Source: Tubulanus polymorphus (Eukaryota; Nemertea; Palaeonemertea; Tubulaniformes; Tubulanidae). From it: a stretch of 64,000 bases of DNA. The stretch lies in assembly GCF_964204645.1 (NCBI RefSeq), contig NC_134027.1, positions 17,536,485-17,600,484 of the forward strand. Reading direction: 5' to 3'. Under the pieces are notes generated by a model that saw only the letters and a program-made list of their open reading frames with translations, had not been told where the DNA came from and did no database searches. Position numbers and translations under genes: made by a program. How positions within the stretch are numbered: position 1 is the first letter of the stretch; the number at the start of each line of letters is the position of its first letter. Shown here one piece after another: positions 22,050-33,639 of the stretch.

Positions 22050-22985
22050 CTATGCAGGTATATGAAAGTCACAAAATTGAAAAGTAACTCGGGCATTTCC
22101 ATGGCCGACCAATTGAAGAAGGTGTTTTCTCGGCGAGTGAGTGGTTCGGTGAGTGAATGCGGCTGTCCACCTGGCTGAGCTAACATTAAAGTGATTTTTT
22201 TGCTCTGCTGAGCAAACGATAGAATTCATCAATCTATAGGCCAAGCATAATTTTAAAAAGTTGTTTTCTCAGCTGAGTGACTGATGCAATTTCGCAATCT
22301 CACTAGACTGAGTGACTGAAATCTATTCACTAAGAGCTAGAATGTGTTTTGCTCTATATACGGTACATCGGTACGGTACCCATTTACATAATATTTCATG
22401 ACAAAAATCACGATACATTACGTAGGTTGAGTTTACTATAGAGTATACAGTTCTAGGTGAAAAAACCGGACGATAAAAGTTTTGACTTGACGAATCTTGA
22501 TATGTAGCTAACTCGGATTTTTCTTAGAAAACCCCCAAAATCCGACCTACTCAAAGTCGGACATTTTCCCGTTGGCCCAAAGTGTTCAACTTGCCAGTTC
22601 TACTGTACATTATAATCGTTGTCAAATACAAATTGTGATGATACAACAATTAGCTATGGACTGGACTAGTGAATAAAAGGTCACGCAAAATAAGAAGCTT
22701 AGTGGCAAAATACATATTTCTAGAGCAGTGGAAAGGTAGGTCTACTCATAACTGAAACCTGTATAGGTTCATAACTGAAACCTGTATAGGTGCGATATGT
22801 GATGGTGCAAGAAAGCCTTTACTAAAGTTAAAACCATTTCATGATGACACTAAACATCAAACGGTTAACGGTACCACCCAACCATGATACGATATCACCA
22901 ATATAGATTAAATTTTACTGGAGTTGTTTATTGGAGGAAAATATCATTGTTTAGTATGCTGAGACCAATTGGTCGACTGACAGTT
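22050..22985. other. No gene recognised
   Basis: Intron-like DNA. It contains a short direct repeat 'CATAACTGAAACCTGTATAGG' at 22747 and 22770 and a GCTGAGTGAG-type low-complexity patch at 22120-22300. Nothing coding can be supported. Confidence 0.5.
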
Positions 22986-22989
22986 TATT

Positions 22990-24410
22990 AGGCCAGCCGT
23001 AGGCTGAGCCTATTACTATACAAATGGAGCGAATTTAAATGACATGGTTTCCACACAAAAGGCTCTTTCGCTTGCCAAGTGAGGGCATATTCGAACAAAT
23101 CACGTATTTAAGCGTAATCCATTCTCGGAATGGAAGCATGCAGAATTTTGAAATAGGGTTTCATAAAAAATTTTTCTGCATTTTTCACGAAAATTAAATC
23201 GGGAAAATTTCAATTTTTATCAGCCAATCAGGAAGTTGTGTCTTCCCTGTGATTGGTTTATCTGAAAATATCAGCAGCTGTTCACGCGAATTATCGTGAT
23301 TTCATTTCTGGCGCTTTTGAGCATGACATCATGTATCAACACGTGACAATACTTCCGCGTTCGCTACGTGTTCGCTGATTGGCCCATTTACTGGGAAATT
23401 CCACAGAAGCCTAATGTGGTTTGTTACAAGTGCTGTGATTGGCACGACCCGATTCTGGCACGGCTTTAGCTTAGTGGGTTCGAATCCCTTGACGGGTGAA
23501 GATGATGGATCCTATCAATATCTATTGAAACAAATAAGTTTCCAGGTTGGGCCGTCGCGGATATCTACCGAAGTGTTCCGGTTCGATATTTCGAGGTTTC
23601 TTTGAATTTTGGAGTGATATTGAAATCCGGTAAATACCGGCGGTAGATTGTGAAAACCCATTGCATGATATTTGTATTACTTAATCAACGAAAAGCATCG
23701 GGGCCGCGCCAGGAGTTTTCGTGATTCAAGTAGCGCAATAGCCTACTTCTTCGTCCACCTCAATTTTCTCTCCGCCGATCTCTGACACGGCTCTGTTGCC
23801 GTCGGCGCTTTGACTGATTGCACTTTCGTACCACCAAAATTTTTTATTTCTATATCAGGGAGGTCTGGAGAATAAAAAAGTCAAAATTTAGATATCACAT
23901 AGGCCTGATTTCATTGAATAAGTCGACCATGGTCGTTACGTTTCCATTCTAATTACCACCTAAAACCGTCTGAACAATTTTGTCACAACCAACACTTCGT
24001 TTACAGAAATCAGGTGTTCACGTGAACCCGCGGTATCGTCTACTGTTTTACTTCCGGGTTTTTTTTTAAGATTTAAAATTGTATTTCAAGATCGATTTCT
24101 ATGAAATCTTTAGTTGATTTGGTGTTTGGGAGGAATTTTTATTTGGTCTACAGAAAATTCATCCTTGACAATTGCGCAAAGTTCGCAATTGCGTTGAAAA
24201 ATTATAGGTTTTACCAAATCGGGTGTATGACCTTGATATGCTAATTAGCCATGTGCTCGAATTGCAAATTCAATCAAATTTATTCTGCCAAAAAAATGTT
24301 AAATCCAATTCGCTTTCCGAGAGTTAATGGTATGCTGCATGGAAAATTGTTTTGAGATGGGTCTTGAAGCTATTGAGGTCGAGAGATAACCATCTAGATA
24401 GTTCATGAGA
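22990..24410. repeat. Hairpin-started repeat (family C), extent uncertain
   Basis: AGGCCAGCC-GTA-GGCTGAGCCT (22990-23011), followed by ATTAC, resembles the terminal hairpins of families A, B, D and E. A matching far end was not found. At 23463-23490 TAGCTTAGTGG runs directly into GGTTCGAATCCC, which are pol III A-box- and B-box-like words placed abnormally close. This may be the remnant of a tRNA-derived SINE. No gene was seen in 23500-24410. Confidence 0.35.
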
Positions 24411-24419
24411 GTTCCAAAG

Positions 24420-24998
24420 TTTTGAAGACGCTTCAAGGTAATGTCTTGATATTTGGTTTATACGTGTATCTACCCTAGACACATCTTCAGTCCAAAAACT
24501 GGCCCTGTCAGATTCAAGATGGCCGACTGGCAGCCATTGTTGTTCGCCAAAATCAGCACTTTTTACACATTTTTGAAGTTTTTGAGGGAAATTTTGAAGA
24601 CACTTTTATCAATAACCTTGATCACTCGTATATATTTGTATCCCCCTAGGGCCCATCGGCATGAGAAAAATTGGGTCGATCGGACTCATGATGGCCGTCC
24701 TGTGACCTTTTTTGTTCCCAAAAATGTCAATTTTGGCCTGAATTCAGAGTCCTGTAGCTTTCTAATGGTGTGCCATTTTTCATTGCAATTTGTAATGGGT
24801 ATTCTTTGGAAAGGGATCTTTTATATCCGAGAGGGTATTTTTGACCAGGCAATTCTGACGCAATTGGCGGCCATCATGGCGTCATCAGTACTCATTCGTA
24901 GGTGGAAAAAAAGTTTTTCCACATCATATTGATACTTACGCATATTTTGCTACCATAATCAATTGGAAAGTTGTAGCGTTCTATGATCGAGGTGAGTT
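24420..24998 (+). repeat. Family A repeat, left part, truncated by a Gypsy fragment
   Basis: Matches 39240-39720 and 39830-40400 (GACGCTTCAA...GTCTTGATATTTGG onward). The left hairpin is missing. It is joined near 24995 to the protease end of the Gypsy fragment. The 159-codon ORF across it is a repeat by-product that also occurs, shortened, in the other copies. Confidence 0.75.
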
Positions 24999-25662
24999 TC
25001 AGCAAACAGTCCTCTGAAAGCTCTTCGGCTATAACCATGGGTACCTGAAATTTCAGACCACCTAGTTCTAAGATAACATCAGCCTCCCCCCAGAGTGACA
25101 GGGCCTGCCCATTTGCTGTGGTGAGGTTCCCAACTACCGGTCTCAGATCCCGAGGGGACCCAGCCCCTAGGCTGGCTTCCCACACTGAGGATCTAAGGAC
25201 GGTTACCGAGGCCCGCGTATCTAAGAGCATCGATGCAGTTGCCCTCGTATTAATCAAACCCGAAACATATAGCCCCGTGTCCTGGACGCAAACATTCCCA
25301 ATAGATAGTGTCTTGTCCTTAGTAGCCGTGTGGCGGTCAGGGTGTAAACCATTGTCTGGTGTCCCACCTGTCACGATTCCCACATCTAGGACTGGCTCCG
25401 TCTCACAAGGCTGGAGGTCGACCGGTTTCCGGGGGGTCGTAAGACAGTCCGGGTGTGAACCATTGTTTGATGTCCGATCTATCACGATCCCCACATCTTT
25501 GATTGAATCTGTCTCCCGTGGCTGGGGGTCAACTGGTTGTCGGAGGGTTGTGAGGTAATCTGGGTGTAAACCATCTTCAGGGTGTCCAGACACCCCTAAC
25601 TCACCACTTTGTACCAGTCTGATCTTCCTGCCTCGGCCCCCTATAGATGGACTTGTCTCCAA
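24999..25662 (-). pseudogene. Gypsy aspartic protease region, catalytic site altered
   Basis: The frame reads ...SGLINTRATASMLLDTRASVTVLRSSVW. LLDTGA is expected at a retropepsin active site, and here the Gly is Arg (DTRA). It is preceded by about 90 residues of imperfect ~40-residue repeats (LHPDYLTTLRQPVDPQP and variants). The frame ends in repeat DNA at 24892. The substitution and truncation make it inactive. Confidence 0.75.
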
Positions 25663-25690
25663 CCTAGGCCTTCGGTGTGGGGGTACATAC

Positions 25691-26720
25691 TTAACAGGCT
25701 CGGGGCACTCTAATTTGTCGGGTTTGCTCTGCCCCTTGAGCGACCCATGTGACCTGGGGACATCGACTCGCGGGGTGATCCGGGGCTCTGCAGCGCCAAC
25801 ACAGGTCTACATTCCTGGATGGGATGTTTTGTCGTCTGGGACCACTTCCCCTCGTGGAGAGGTCGGCAACGGTAGTCTCCAGTGTCTCCATGCAGGTGGA
25901 TAGGCTCCGTACCAACCCCACCAACTCGCTCATTAGGCCTTCATTTTCAGGGGTCGGATGCACCTGGTTGATAGTCCGCTTTGGCTTCGGGTCCTGCTAA
26001 GACGGCGGGCCGATTCGAGGCCACAGGCTGTCCTTACTGCCCCTGCCAGGGTCTGTGGCTGTGAGACGTAGAGCGACTCCTTAGCATTGGGAGGTAGATT
26101 CACTCCGCACATAAACTGGTCCTTGGCCAGTTCGTCTTGGAGGTCTGGACATATCCTGGGGTAGGCGCTCTGAACCAGGTCCGTCAACGCATCAGAAAAT
26201 GACCTAAGCTCTCCTGACTTTTCTGTTCGCGGGATTTGAGCATCATTTTGAAGTCCCCAGGAGTCCGGGTCTGTTCCAGACGGTCCAGTATCTGACAACT
26301 GAAGTCGGCATAGGGGATATCACTGTCCAGTCGAAGATTCTTGACAGCCCTGTACGACTCATGATCGAGGTTCATCAAGATGTGTTGTTTTCTTACCTCG
26401 CCATTTTCCAGGACGCGGCTGATTTTCATCATGTCCGCGTAGGTGTCGAAACGTTCCAGCCATATGCGAAAATTGTTCCCCATGCTGTACGTCTTCGGAG
26501 CTGGTACTCTCACCTTAATATCCCCCTGGTCATGGCCCTCCCTATCCATGTTCTTAGACATGAACTTGGTCAGCGAGTGTAAAAATTCGCCAACCCGGGG
26601 GCTGTCAGTGTCAACATCGCTCGTATCTAGGTCAGGATTTGGCTCTTGAAAACTGTCGGCAGTGGCCATAATGCGTAAAATAAACAGGGGTAGCATTAAA
26701 TACGAAAAATATGTAACCAA
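25691..26720 (-). pseudogene. Gypsy gag with CCHC zinc knuckle, frameshifted
   Basis: The piece at 26720-26184 (ATG most likely at 26669, MATADSFQEP) has the capsid-like region FRIWLERFDTYADMM and ILMNLDHES. Frame changes lead to 26298-25933 (SFSDALTDLVQSAYP, DQFMCGV) and 25963-25691, which holds CWRCRAPDHPASRC, a C-x2-C-x4-H-x4-C nucleocapsid knuckle. At least two frameshifts break it. In a live element gag coats the RNA in cytoplasmic particles. Confidence 0.8.
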
Positions 26721-27031
26721 AGGTCTTGCCCGGATAGGTATCTATAGTCAGTTAACAGGTTAACACTTCTCTAGGCCTAATTGTATAAACCGACCGCAAA
26801 AACAATCGTTATAATCAGCAAGAGAGTAGGATTGCAAACCACAAACGGTGTCAATGTAATTCCTAATTAAATATTGCTAACCATGGAAAGTGTCAATGTT
26901 ATTCTAAGAGAGCAATCTCGGGAAACGTTGACAAAATATTCACCTCTCGTCGTTGGTAGCGAGCCGGCTTGTATCAGCTTCAATTTTCGCGTCAAATCTT
27001 CACGGGATCGATCCCTGACCGCTGCCACCAG

Positions 27032-27345
27032 TGTAACGAATCTCTTCGGTCGCTTCAATTCACGAATGTGGATGGGATGTCTCCTTTTGTAGACCGATTT
27101 CCATCAATAAACACGAACAATAGAATACAACACGGCTTCTTTATTCTGCCACACGATTCTAAGAGACCGCTTCCGGTCTTACAGGTTTACATAAAGATAC
27201 GGATACGGTTTAAACTAAACAAGGGATACGGACTCGGTTAAGCCTAGTCCGCCACATAGAGAATCGCTTATTACATTTCACATTCCCAAAGAGTATCTTC
27301 AGAATCTTCAGATTTTAACTGAATCACTAAATACAACTATACCCC
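27032..27345 (-). repeat. Gypsy long terminal repeat (right-hand LTR)
   Basis: Its minus-strand 3' boundary GTTACA at 27037-27032 is followed by the leader. It contains AATAAA (about 27143-27138 on the minus strand) as a likely polyadenylation signal. The outer boundary was estimated and no partner LTR is present for comparison. Confidence 0.55.
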
Positions 27346-27354
27346 AAACTATAG

Positions 27355-29818
27355 CGTGAGTATGAGTTTTTCACTACTGGTTTGCCATTTATAATTGAAA
27401 TGTGTGATGGGTAATCTGTGAAAAAGACATTTGATATATGGTACATGTCTTTTTGATCGGCAAACAATCAAGCAATTGGTGGCCGTATTAGTGTCATCAT
27501 TTGTCAATTGATATTGGTACCTATGCATATTTTGTAACCACAATCAATTGCCAAGTTGTTGCCCATAAGATGTTCTATGATTGTGTCAAGGTCACAGGTT
27601 TTTCTGTATGGTCACCAGGGGGAGTTGACCCTTACAAAAAATGTGATTTTTTTTTAAACGTGATATGCACATGTGTAAAAATGGGACATTATCACACGTG
27701 TGATATAAAAGATCACACGTGTGATACAGCCTGTGATACTGTATGTGAATCAAACGTGTGATACACACATGTCATATAACACAGTCATGTGTGATTTATA
27801 ACGCATGTGATCTGCAGTCATCCTCATTATTTGAGCTCCACACGACTGTATTCACGAAGAAGTATAAATACACATTCATAATGGTCAAAATTTGACCACT
27901 TAATTCTCTGGACATAATGTCTTATCCAAACTTCACAATTTCCTAAAAACCCATTGCCTGAAAGGAGATCCTCATCCATAATGGCAAAACAAAATGTAGT
28001 TTCAAAATTACCAACCAAATGTAATAACTCACTTGTGTACATGTTAGTGGGAATTTTATTTTCAAATATTTACAGATTTACTTCGTCAATTTATACTGTT
28101 TCAGGTTTTGTCCAATCTTCTTTCTAATTTGGGCCGCGGTAACCCCCGATCTATACTTCAAAACATGATCTGGAATGAGACAAATTTATAAAACCTTTTA
28201 ATATTGCACACAATTGCAAACAATAAACCAATAAATCAATATCCCTAATATCAATCATCTAGTCATCTGTATGTAGTCACTCCCTAAATTAATAATGGAA
28301 AATTCCAATTTCATTTGTAAGTGATTAATTCATATGTAGAAAGAATTGGCAAATACTGTTCAATACCGGCTGATCATTCAGTTCAATATTAAGGAATCAG
28401 TATAGTATGCAAACAAGTGTCTTTTTCATGACTGGACAGATTGTGATTTAAAAGGAGTTCATGGTGTTATCTAGGCCTACTTGAAAAAGCTAGGCATGGA
28501 CATGTTGTACTTTGCCATGCATCAAATAAAGTTTGGATGAATTTGATTTAACTTATTCAGTACACGCCACAGATTTTACCGATTACAGTAAATTCAATCA
28601 TCATCGTCGACTATAAATCTTTGATCAAACACAATAATACTTGCCTTGTAGCTTGAATTCAAATACCAGACTGTTCGAAACTAAGAAATTAACCATGAAA
28701 ATTGACTAAAAACAGCAACAACTATCCTCGAAATAATTGCAAATGGTGCCGTGCATGCCTGCATGCTAATTCCCAGTCCTTTGCTAGCCGTCGTGAACGG
28801 TTTGAATCCCGTGACTACCTGATAATTTTTCGAAGTCGTTTTTTGAATATTTATATTTTTTTTTAAAACTCAACAGCGAATGCAAAAATATATAATAACC
28901 TTGTTGTATTTATTTAGCCGAATGAAAATACAAACTTGGAATGGACATTCGTACTAGGTTTTGCACAGTAGGCGCGGCATAAAATCTAACCACGTACATG
29001 TTGAAAATGTTGAAATAATGAGTACAGTTATGGAAATATTCTTATTCAAAAATGGACTCCATGACAAAAACGCAGATGTTCAGAATTTGGAACTAACATG
29101 GGAATGGTTCATATCCGAAGTGATCACATAAAAATACGTATTGCAGATTGGAAGAACTGATGTGAATCACATGTGTTATTCTATGACATGTGTGATCCCA
29201 GCGGTTACACATATGATCTGTGTTTTTGAGCCAATCACATGTGTGAATCACACATGTATTTCTCAATCACACATTTGTATTTCACAATCACAAGTGTGAT
29301 CATGTGTTACTCACACATGTCATGGGCTCCACATCACAGATCACACGTGTGATGGCTGGAATCACATGTGTCTTTGTGTCTTTCACACCTTTCACACATG
29401 TAATGTGTGTTGTTCACACACATAACATATGTGAATTTTTTGTAAGGGGAATAGTAGGATAACTTTGTATTTCCTTATTATATTGGTAACTAGTCATATT
29501 TTTTTACCATAATCAATTGCAAAATTGTTGCACATGACATGTTCTGTGATTGTGGTAAGTCTCAAGATCAATGGATTTTGTGTATGGTCACCAGGGGGTT
29601 AACGTTAAATGGTAGAATAACTAAGCATTTCCATGTTACATTGGTACATAGGCATATTTTGTTGTACCAATCAATTGCAAAATTTGTGACATGTTCTAAG
29701 ATTGTAGTGAGTTTCAAGGTCATTGGTTTGTCACCAGGGGGCATTATAAACTGAAATTCATAGGCATTGAAAATTGAAAGTTGAGCATTTGAAACCAATG
29801 GTGTCCCTGGACCCCTAG
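27355..29818 (+). repeat. Family A repeat split by a palindrome-rich element
   Basis: 27355-27628 and 29449-29818 are one family A copy. It ends with the standard 3' end (GAGCATTTGAAACC...GGTGTCCCTGGACCCCTAG). Tandem units carry CACCAGGGGG at about 27611, 29588 and 29733. The inserted element sits inside a unit between GTTGA and ATAGTAG. Confidence 0.85.
27629..29448. mobile_element. 1.82-kb non-autonomous element with subterminal E-box-like palindromes
   Basis: Perfect 14-bp terminal inverted repeats CCCTTACAAAAAAT (27629-27642 and 29435-29448). The flanking dinucleotide GA is duplicated (27627-27628, 29449-29450) and the interrupted family A sequence is restored on removal. Both ends carry clusters of palindromes of the type ATCACACGTGTGAT and CACATGTG (27667-27815 and 29158-29435). 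The middle has no recognisable gene. Transposon superfamily not identified. Confidence 0.8.
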
Positions 29819-30203
29819 TTTTATGTGAGCATTTGTTTCATTGGTTCTCGGCCTTAATGACATATGTTTGATGCGATTGAAGACATGGCAAACCTCTTGT
29901 CGACGACATGGTCGGCTTCACAAAAAATTCTCTCAACAACTGATTTAATAGGAAAGTTCTTAGCTCTTGCATATAGAATTTCAGTGACCTTGATTTGTGG
30001 GCGTCATGTCTACAAGCGAATGATGTTTTATCTGTTTTGGGATATACGGGAAATTTCAGGAACAACCATCCTAACAATTATTATAAAACTTTCCCTGGTG
30101 CAGTGACCTGTACAGCCTGTAGGCTTTTACTGCTTTCTTCATTTTACAGCTTTTCACTGTTGTCACTATTATATTTTGTATTTCTTCGTTCTTGTTTTTG
30201 CAG

Positions 30204-30329
30204 TTTGTAGTACCTATAGTAGTTATAAGTGTCCAGGGACTGCAGTCTGTTTAGATCGAACGAGAAAGTGTGATGGTTATGATCATTGTGGAAATAACGC
30301 CGATGAAGTTGAATATATGTGTAATCCAA
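30204..30329 (+). CDS. Host receptor-like gene, LDL-receptor class A exon (first)
   Basis: The acceptor is TTGTTTTTGCAG and the donor is GTAAGTAT. 126 bases, phase 1 at both ends. The 42 residues contain the six Cys of one LDLa module (C...YKCPGTAVCLD...KCDGYDHCGNNADE...MC). The acidic calcium-binding end is slightly unusual, with Asn for one Asp (CGNNADE). LDLa modules bind ligands outside the cell. Phase-1 flanks are typical for shuffled LDLa exons. Confidence 0.88.
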
Positions 30330-30795
30330 GTAAGTATGAGTATATTTGGAAAAGAAAATTTTCTGACATGGGTCAGAAAATCTGATTATATTCCTAATAA
30401 TTCTAAGTTTTCTAGGATTTAATTTAACCACACTACCCACAGATTTCAAGTGTCTTGATTGTGATTGACCGCCATCTGTTCCTTCCTGGGTTCTAATGTA
30501 ATTTGTGTAGGCATCTAAAGGAATTTAGAATAGTTTTTGAATGCTTTGTATAGGCGTAGAAGGTTATACAAATATTTTATAGACAACTGCCAAGGTGCTT
30601 TGGTGTTTGAGTTTGAGTGTAAGCTTTATTTTTCGCCTTTATTTTCTGTCCTACATCATACACCTATGTTCATAGATGGCATGTATAACAGCGGCTTCCA
30701 TCTCCCTTCCTTAAAAAAACTAATTACAAGTAATACAAATTGTGTCACTTTCTGACAGTGGGTGCAGGTTCTCAAACTTGCTCATACGTTATTTT

Positions 30796-31680
30796 TATGC
30801 CCCCGGCTCAACTTAAGTTGAGAGGGGCATATAGATTTACCCTTCTCTGAGTACGCCGCCGCCACTGCAAGTGACGTTAACATCCTAGAGGCCGCGATTG
30901 TTGACCAATTGTTTTCAAACTTGGTATACAAGTAGGATATTTCTTGGGCCAGAATCCTATTTAAAATTAGGTGGATTCGATTCAAATTATGGCCACCAGG
31001 GGGTCGACATGAAGAACGACGTTAACAGCCTAGAGGCCGCAATCCGCAATTGTTGACCGGTTCATTTCTAGCTAAGTACACAAGTAGGATACCACTTAGG
31101 CCAGAACCCTATTTAAAATTGGGTCGATTTGATTCAAATTATGGCCACCAGCGGCTGACATGAAAAACAACCTTAACAGCCTAGAAGCCACTATTGTAGA
31201 CCGATTCATTGCAAACTTGGTACACAAGTAGGATACCAGTTGGGCGAAAGGCCTATTTAAAATTGGGTTGATTCAATTCAAATTATGGCCACCAGGGGGC
31301 CAACGTGAACAACAACGTAAATAGCCTAGAGGCCGCAATTGTTGACCGAATCATTTCAAACTTGGTCCACGAGTAGGATATCACTTGGGACCGAATCTAA
31401 AATTGGGTCGATTTGATTTGAATAACGGCCACCAGGGGGCCGACATGAAAAATGATGTTTATAGCCTAAAGGTCGCAATTTTTGGCCGATTCATTTCAAA
31501 CTTGGTACAAAAGTGGGATATCGTTTGGGCCAGAACCCTATTTAAAATTAGGTCGATTAAATTCAAATTATTACTAGAGCCTGCAATTGTTGACCAATTC
31601 AAATTATGGCCATCAGGGGAAAACAGCCTAGAGGCTGCGACTGTTGATCAATTGTTTACACTTTGTACACATGTTCTCTA
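30796..31680 (+). repeat. Hairpin-started repeat with ~145-bp tandem units (family F)
   Basis: Starts with a long hairpin TATGCCCC...CTCAACTTAAGTTGAG...GGGGCATA (30796-30831). Then follow about five diverged units of 140-155 bases (GACCGATTCATTTC..., GGGTCGATT..., ATGGCCACCAGGGGG). The clearest motif copies are at about 30990, 31285 and 31428. No terminus was found on the right and no coding capacity. Confidence 0.7.
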
Positions 31681-31689
31681 ATATCATTC

Positions 31690-32110
31690 TTGTAAAAATA
31701 ATTGTGGCCATGATATTTCTAATGCATTTACCAAAAACCCTGTAACTTCACGTGGCGGTGAATTGTTGGCCCAGTACAAAGTTTGTCTCGCAAATGATTT
31801 GATTTTCTCTTGGCCCTGATATCCTTCATGCAGCCTGTTAAGCATTTCTCATTGCACATTTGTGGTTTACCTATGTGGTCACTTTTGAGCGAGTGCTTTA
31901 TGGCATAAACGTCCGATGACCTACATTTATGACGTTTTGACGGAGATTCCTCATTAACGGGGTTCCCTATGGATCGCAACAACCAATCAGAGCCTGCTAG
32001 GGAGTCCCCGTTGATAGACTGTTTAGTAACACATTTTCCTTGCCAAACTTGTATTCTAAATCTATATTGTATGAATAGAAATATTAATTTGAAAATATTT
32101 TACATTCTAG
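31690..32110. other. No gene recognised
   Basis: Intron-like DNA between two repeats; only chance short ORFs. Confidence 0.5.
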
Positions 32111-32935
32111 AATACGGGATATCCACAAATTCAAGTTCTTGAATTACTCGTTTGATTGCGCTAGACAGAACCGGAAATTGGAACCTAAATCCTCCATGCT
32201 CTAGTTCATTTGCAATGAAAATCTCTCGCTTCAAGTTTTCAATGAGCGATATTTTACTTACTTTAAATCGTCACGTTTAGTCCTTTGAATATGATATCCT
32301 ACCGCTACGTTGGATATGATAAAACCTCACTGCAACGGCTAGAAATCACTATTAGTGTCCTAACATTATCAAAAAACATTTTGCAATGGCTGAAGATGTA
32401 AAGACTGGTTGCCAGGTATCACATGGTGGCAGCACTTGACGGCCCAATTTTGATTGTTGGTTCGAGTCCTGGTACTTTTCATATTTTTATTTTGAATCTA
32501 CCAGTGTAGTCCTTCTAAAATCGATTTTATTTCGCGATATGATTTCATATTTATCAGTGTAGCCTGCAATGAATTCACCTGAGAGTCTTGAACTCGACAA
32601 CAAAGTGATGCCACCCGGCACCAGTCATTACTTCCGTTAGCTGCTTCGAGCGTTATCGCTAGATTTGTGATTTTTGGTAGTTTTTTGACATTTCTAGTAA
32701 TCCTTAGCGTTCAAAGTGAGGTTTTATCGAATTCAACACATTGTCAGGATATCATACTAAAAGGATTATGCGTGCCTATGTATAGTAAGTAAAATATCGC
32801 TAACTAAAAACTTGAAGCGAGAGATTTTTATTGCAAATGAACTAGAACATGGCGGATTTAGGTTCCAATTTCCGGTTCTGACTAGCGCCATCAAACGAGT
32901 TATTCAAGAACTTGAATTTGTCGATATCCCGTATT
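32111..32935. mobile_element. Foldback element with ~235-bp inverted arms
   Basis: The arms 32111-32350 and about 32695-32935 are inverted copies with scattered mismatches and small indels, starting AATACGGGATATC at both outer ends. The centre of about 340 bases is unrelated and contains the B-box-like word GGTTCGAGTCC at 32460. No target duplication is evident and nothing is coded. Confidence 0.8.
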
Positions 32936-33051
32936 GATTTTTGGTGCACCAGTGCTTATTTTGGTGAATAAAACGTGCGTTTGAATATGATGTTGTTTAA
33001 GCAATACTTTTTGCATATAGAAAACACCAAACAGGTGAACTAGTATTGTTT

Positions 33052-33639
33052 AGGCCACACCAAAAAAAAACCAGTGGGGCAATCAATCACCAAAAATGGA
33101 AAAAAGATTTTGGGTATACTTTTGAAAATGGGCTAGGTCGCCGTAAATAATTTTTACTGGACCAAAATTTTAGTCAGGAATATGATTAACAACTAGTAGA
33201 CCACAATACTAGAAGGAAATTGAGGTGTTTGTAAAATTACCTACAAACAAACTATATTCTGAACATATTTCAAGGAATTCCTGGAATTTTATAATCCAAG
33301 GTCGCCATCATGTCCGATTAGCAAAGTTATATCAGCATGGCTGCATCATTTCCAGAATCAAATTGTTAAATCCGATGTAATAAGATATTTTGTTATGATA
33401 ATCTGAGTGCCGACATCACGATTTGATTGAAAAGAAAAAAATATTTACAAGACATTTACAAGAATCAAGAGTTTCGTTGTCGGTCGGCCGCATATATATT
33501 TTTGAAAAAAGTTATTACACCCAAAATTTTGAAAAAGGGTCGGTAGGCATTTATATTTTATTCCGAAAATAATTATTTAAAATGGGGAAATATCAGGTCG
33601 GTCGGGCCTGAGAAACAGGTTTTTCTTTTGGTGTGGCCT
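33052..33639. mobile_element. Small inverted-repeat element, AGGCCACACC ends
   Basis: AGGCCACACCAAAA at 33052 and its reverse complement ending at 33639 form the termini; the similarity continues into an A-rich stretch. 588 bp, non-coding. A target duplication is not clear. Confidence 0.7.

Larger units (their letters stand above)
24999..27345 (-). mobile_element. Ty3/Gypsy retrotransposon fragment: LTR, gag, protease
   Basis: On the minus strand, from right to left: an LTR ending GTTACA at about 27037-27032; a typical leader GGTGGCAGCGGTCAGGG just inside it; gag (26720-25691); and the start of pol with a protease (25662-25000). The copy stops in the protease and abuts family A repeat DNA, so RT, RNase H, integrase and the other LTR are missing. 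A second, complementary fragment of the same family is at 34925-36520. Confidence 0.85.

Noticed and set aside
24453-24932. 159-codon ORF
   Set aside because: It lies wholly in family A repeat DNA; related shorter, shifted ORFs occur at 39412 and 39926. No domain; a by-product of the repeat.
25118-25558. 146-codon plus-strand ORF
   Set aside because: Antisense shadow of the Gypsy protease region.
27827-28042. 71-codon minus ORF as transposase of the palindrome-rich element
   Set aside because: No motif, far too short; the element looks non-autonomous.
30990-31620. CRISPR-like array
   Set aside because: Units of ~145 bases that diverge along their whole length are a minisatellite inside a transposon, not short identical repeats with unique spacers; the DNA is eukaryotic.
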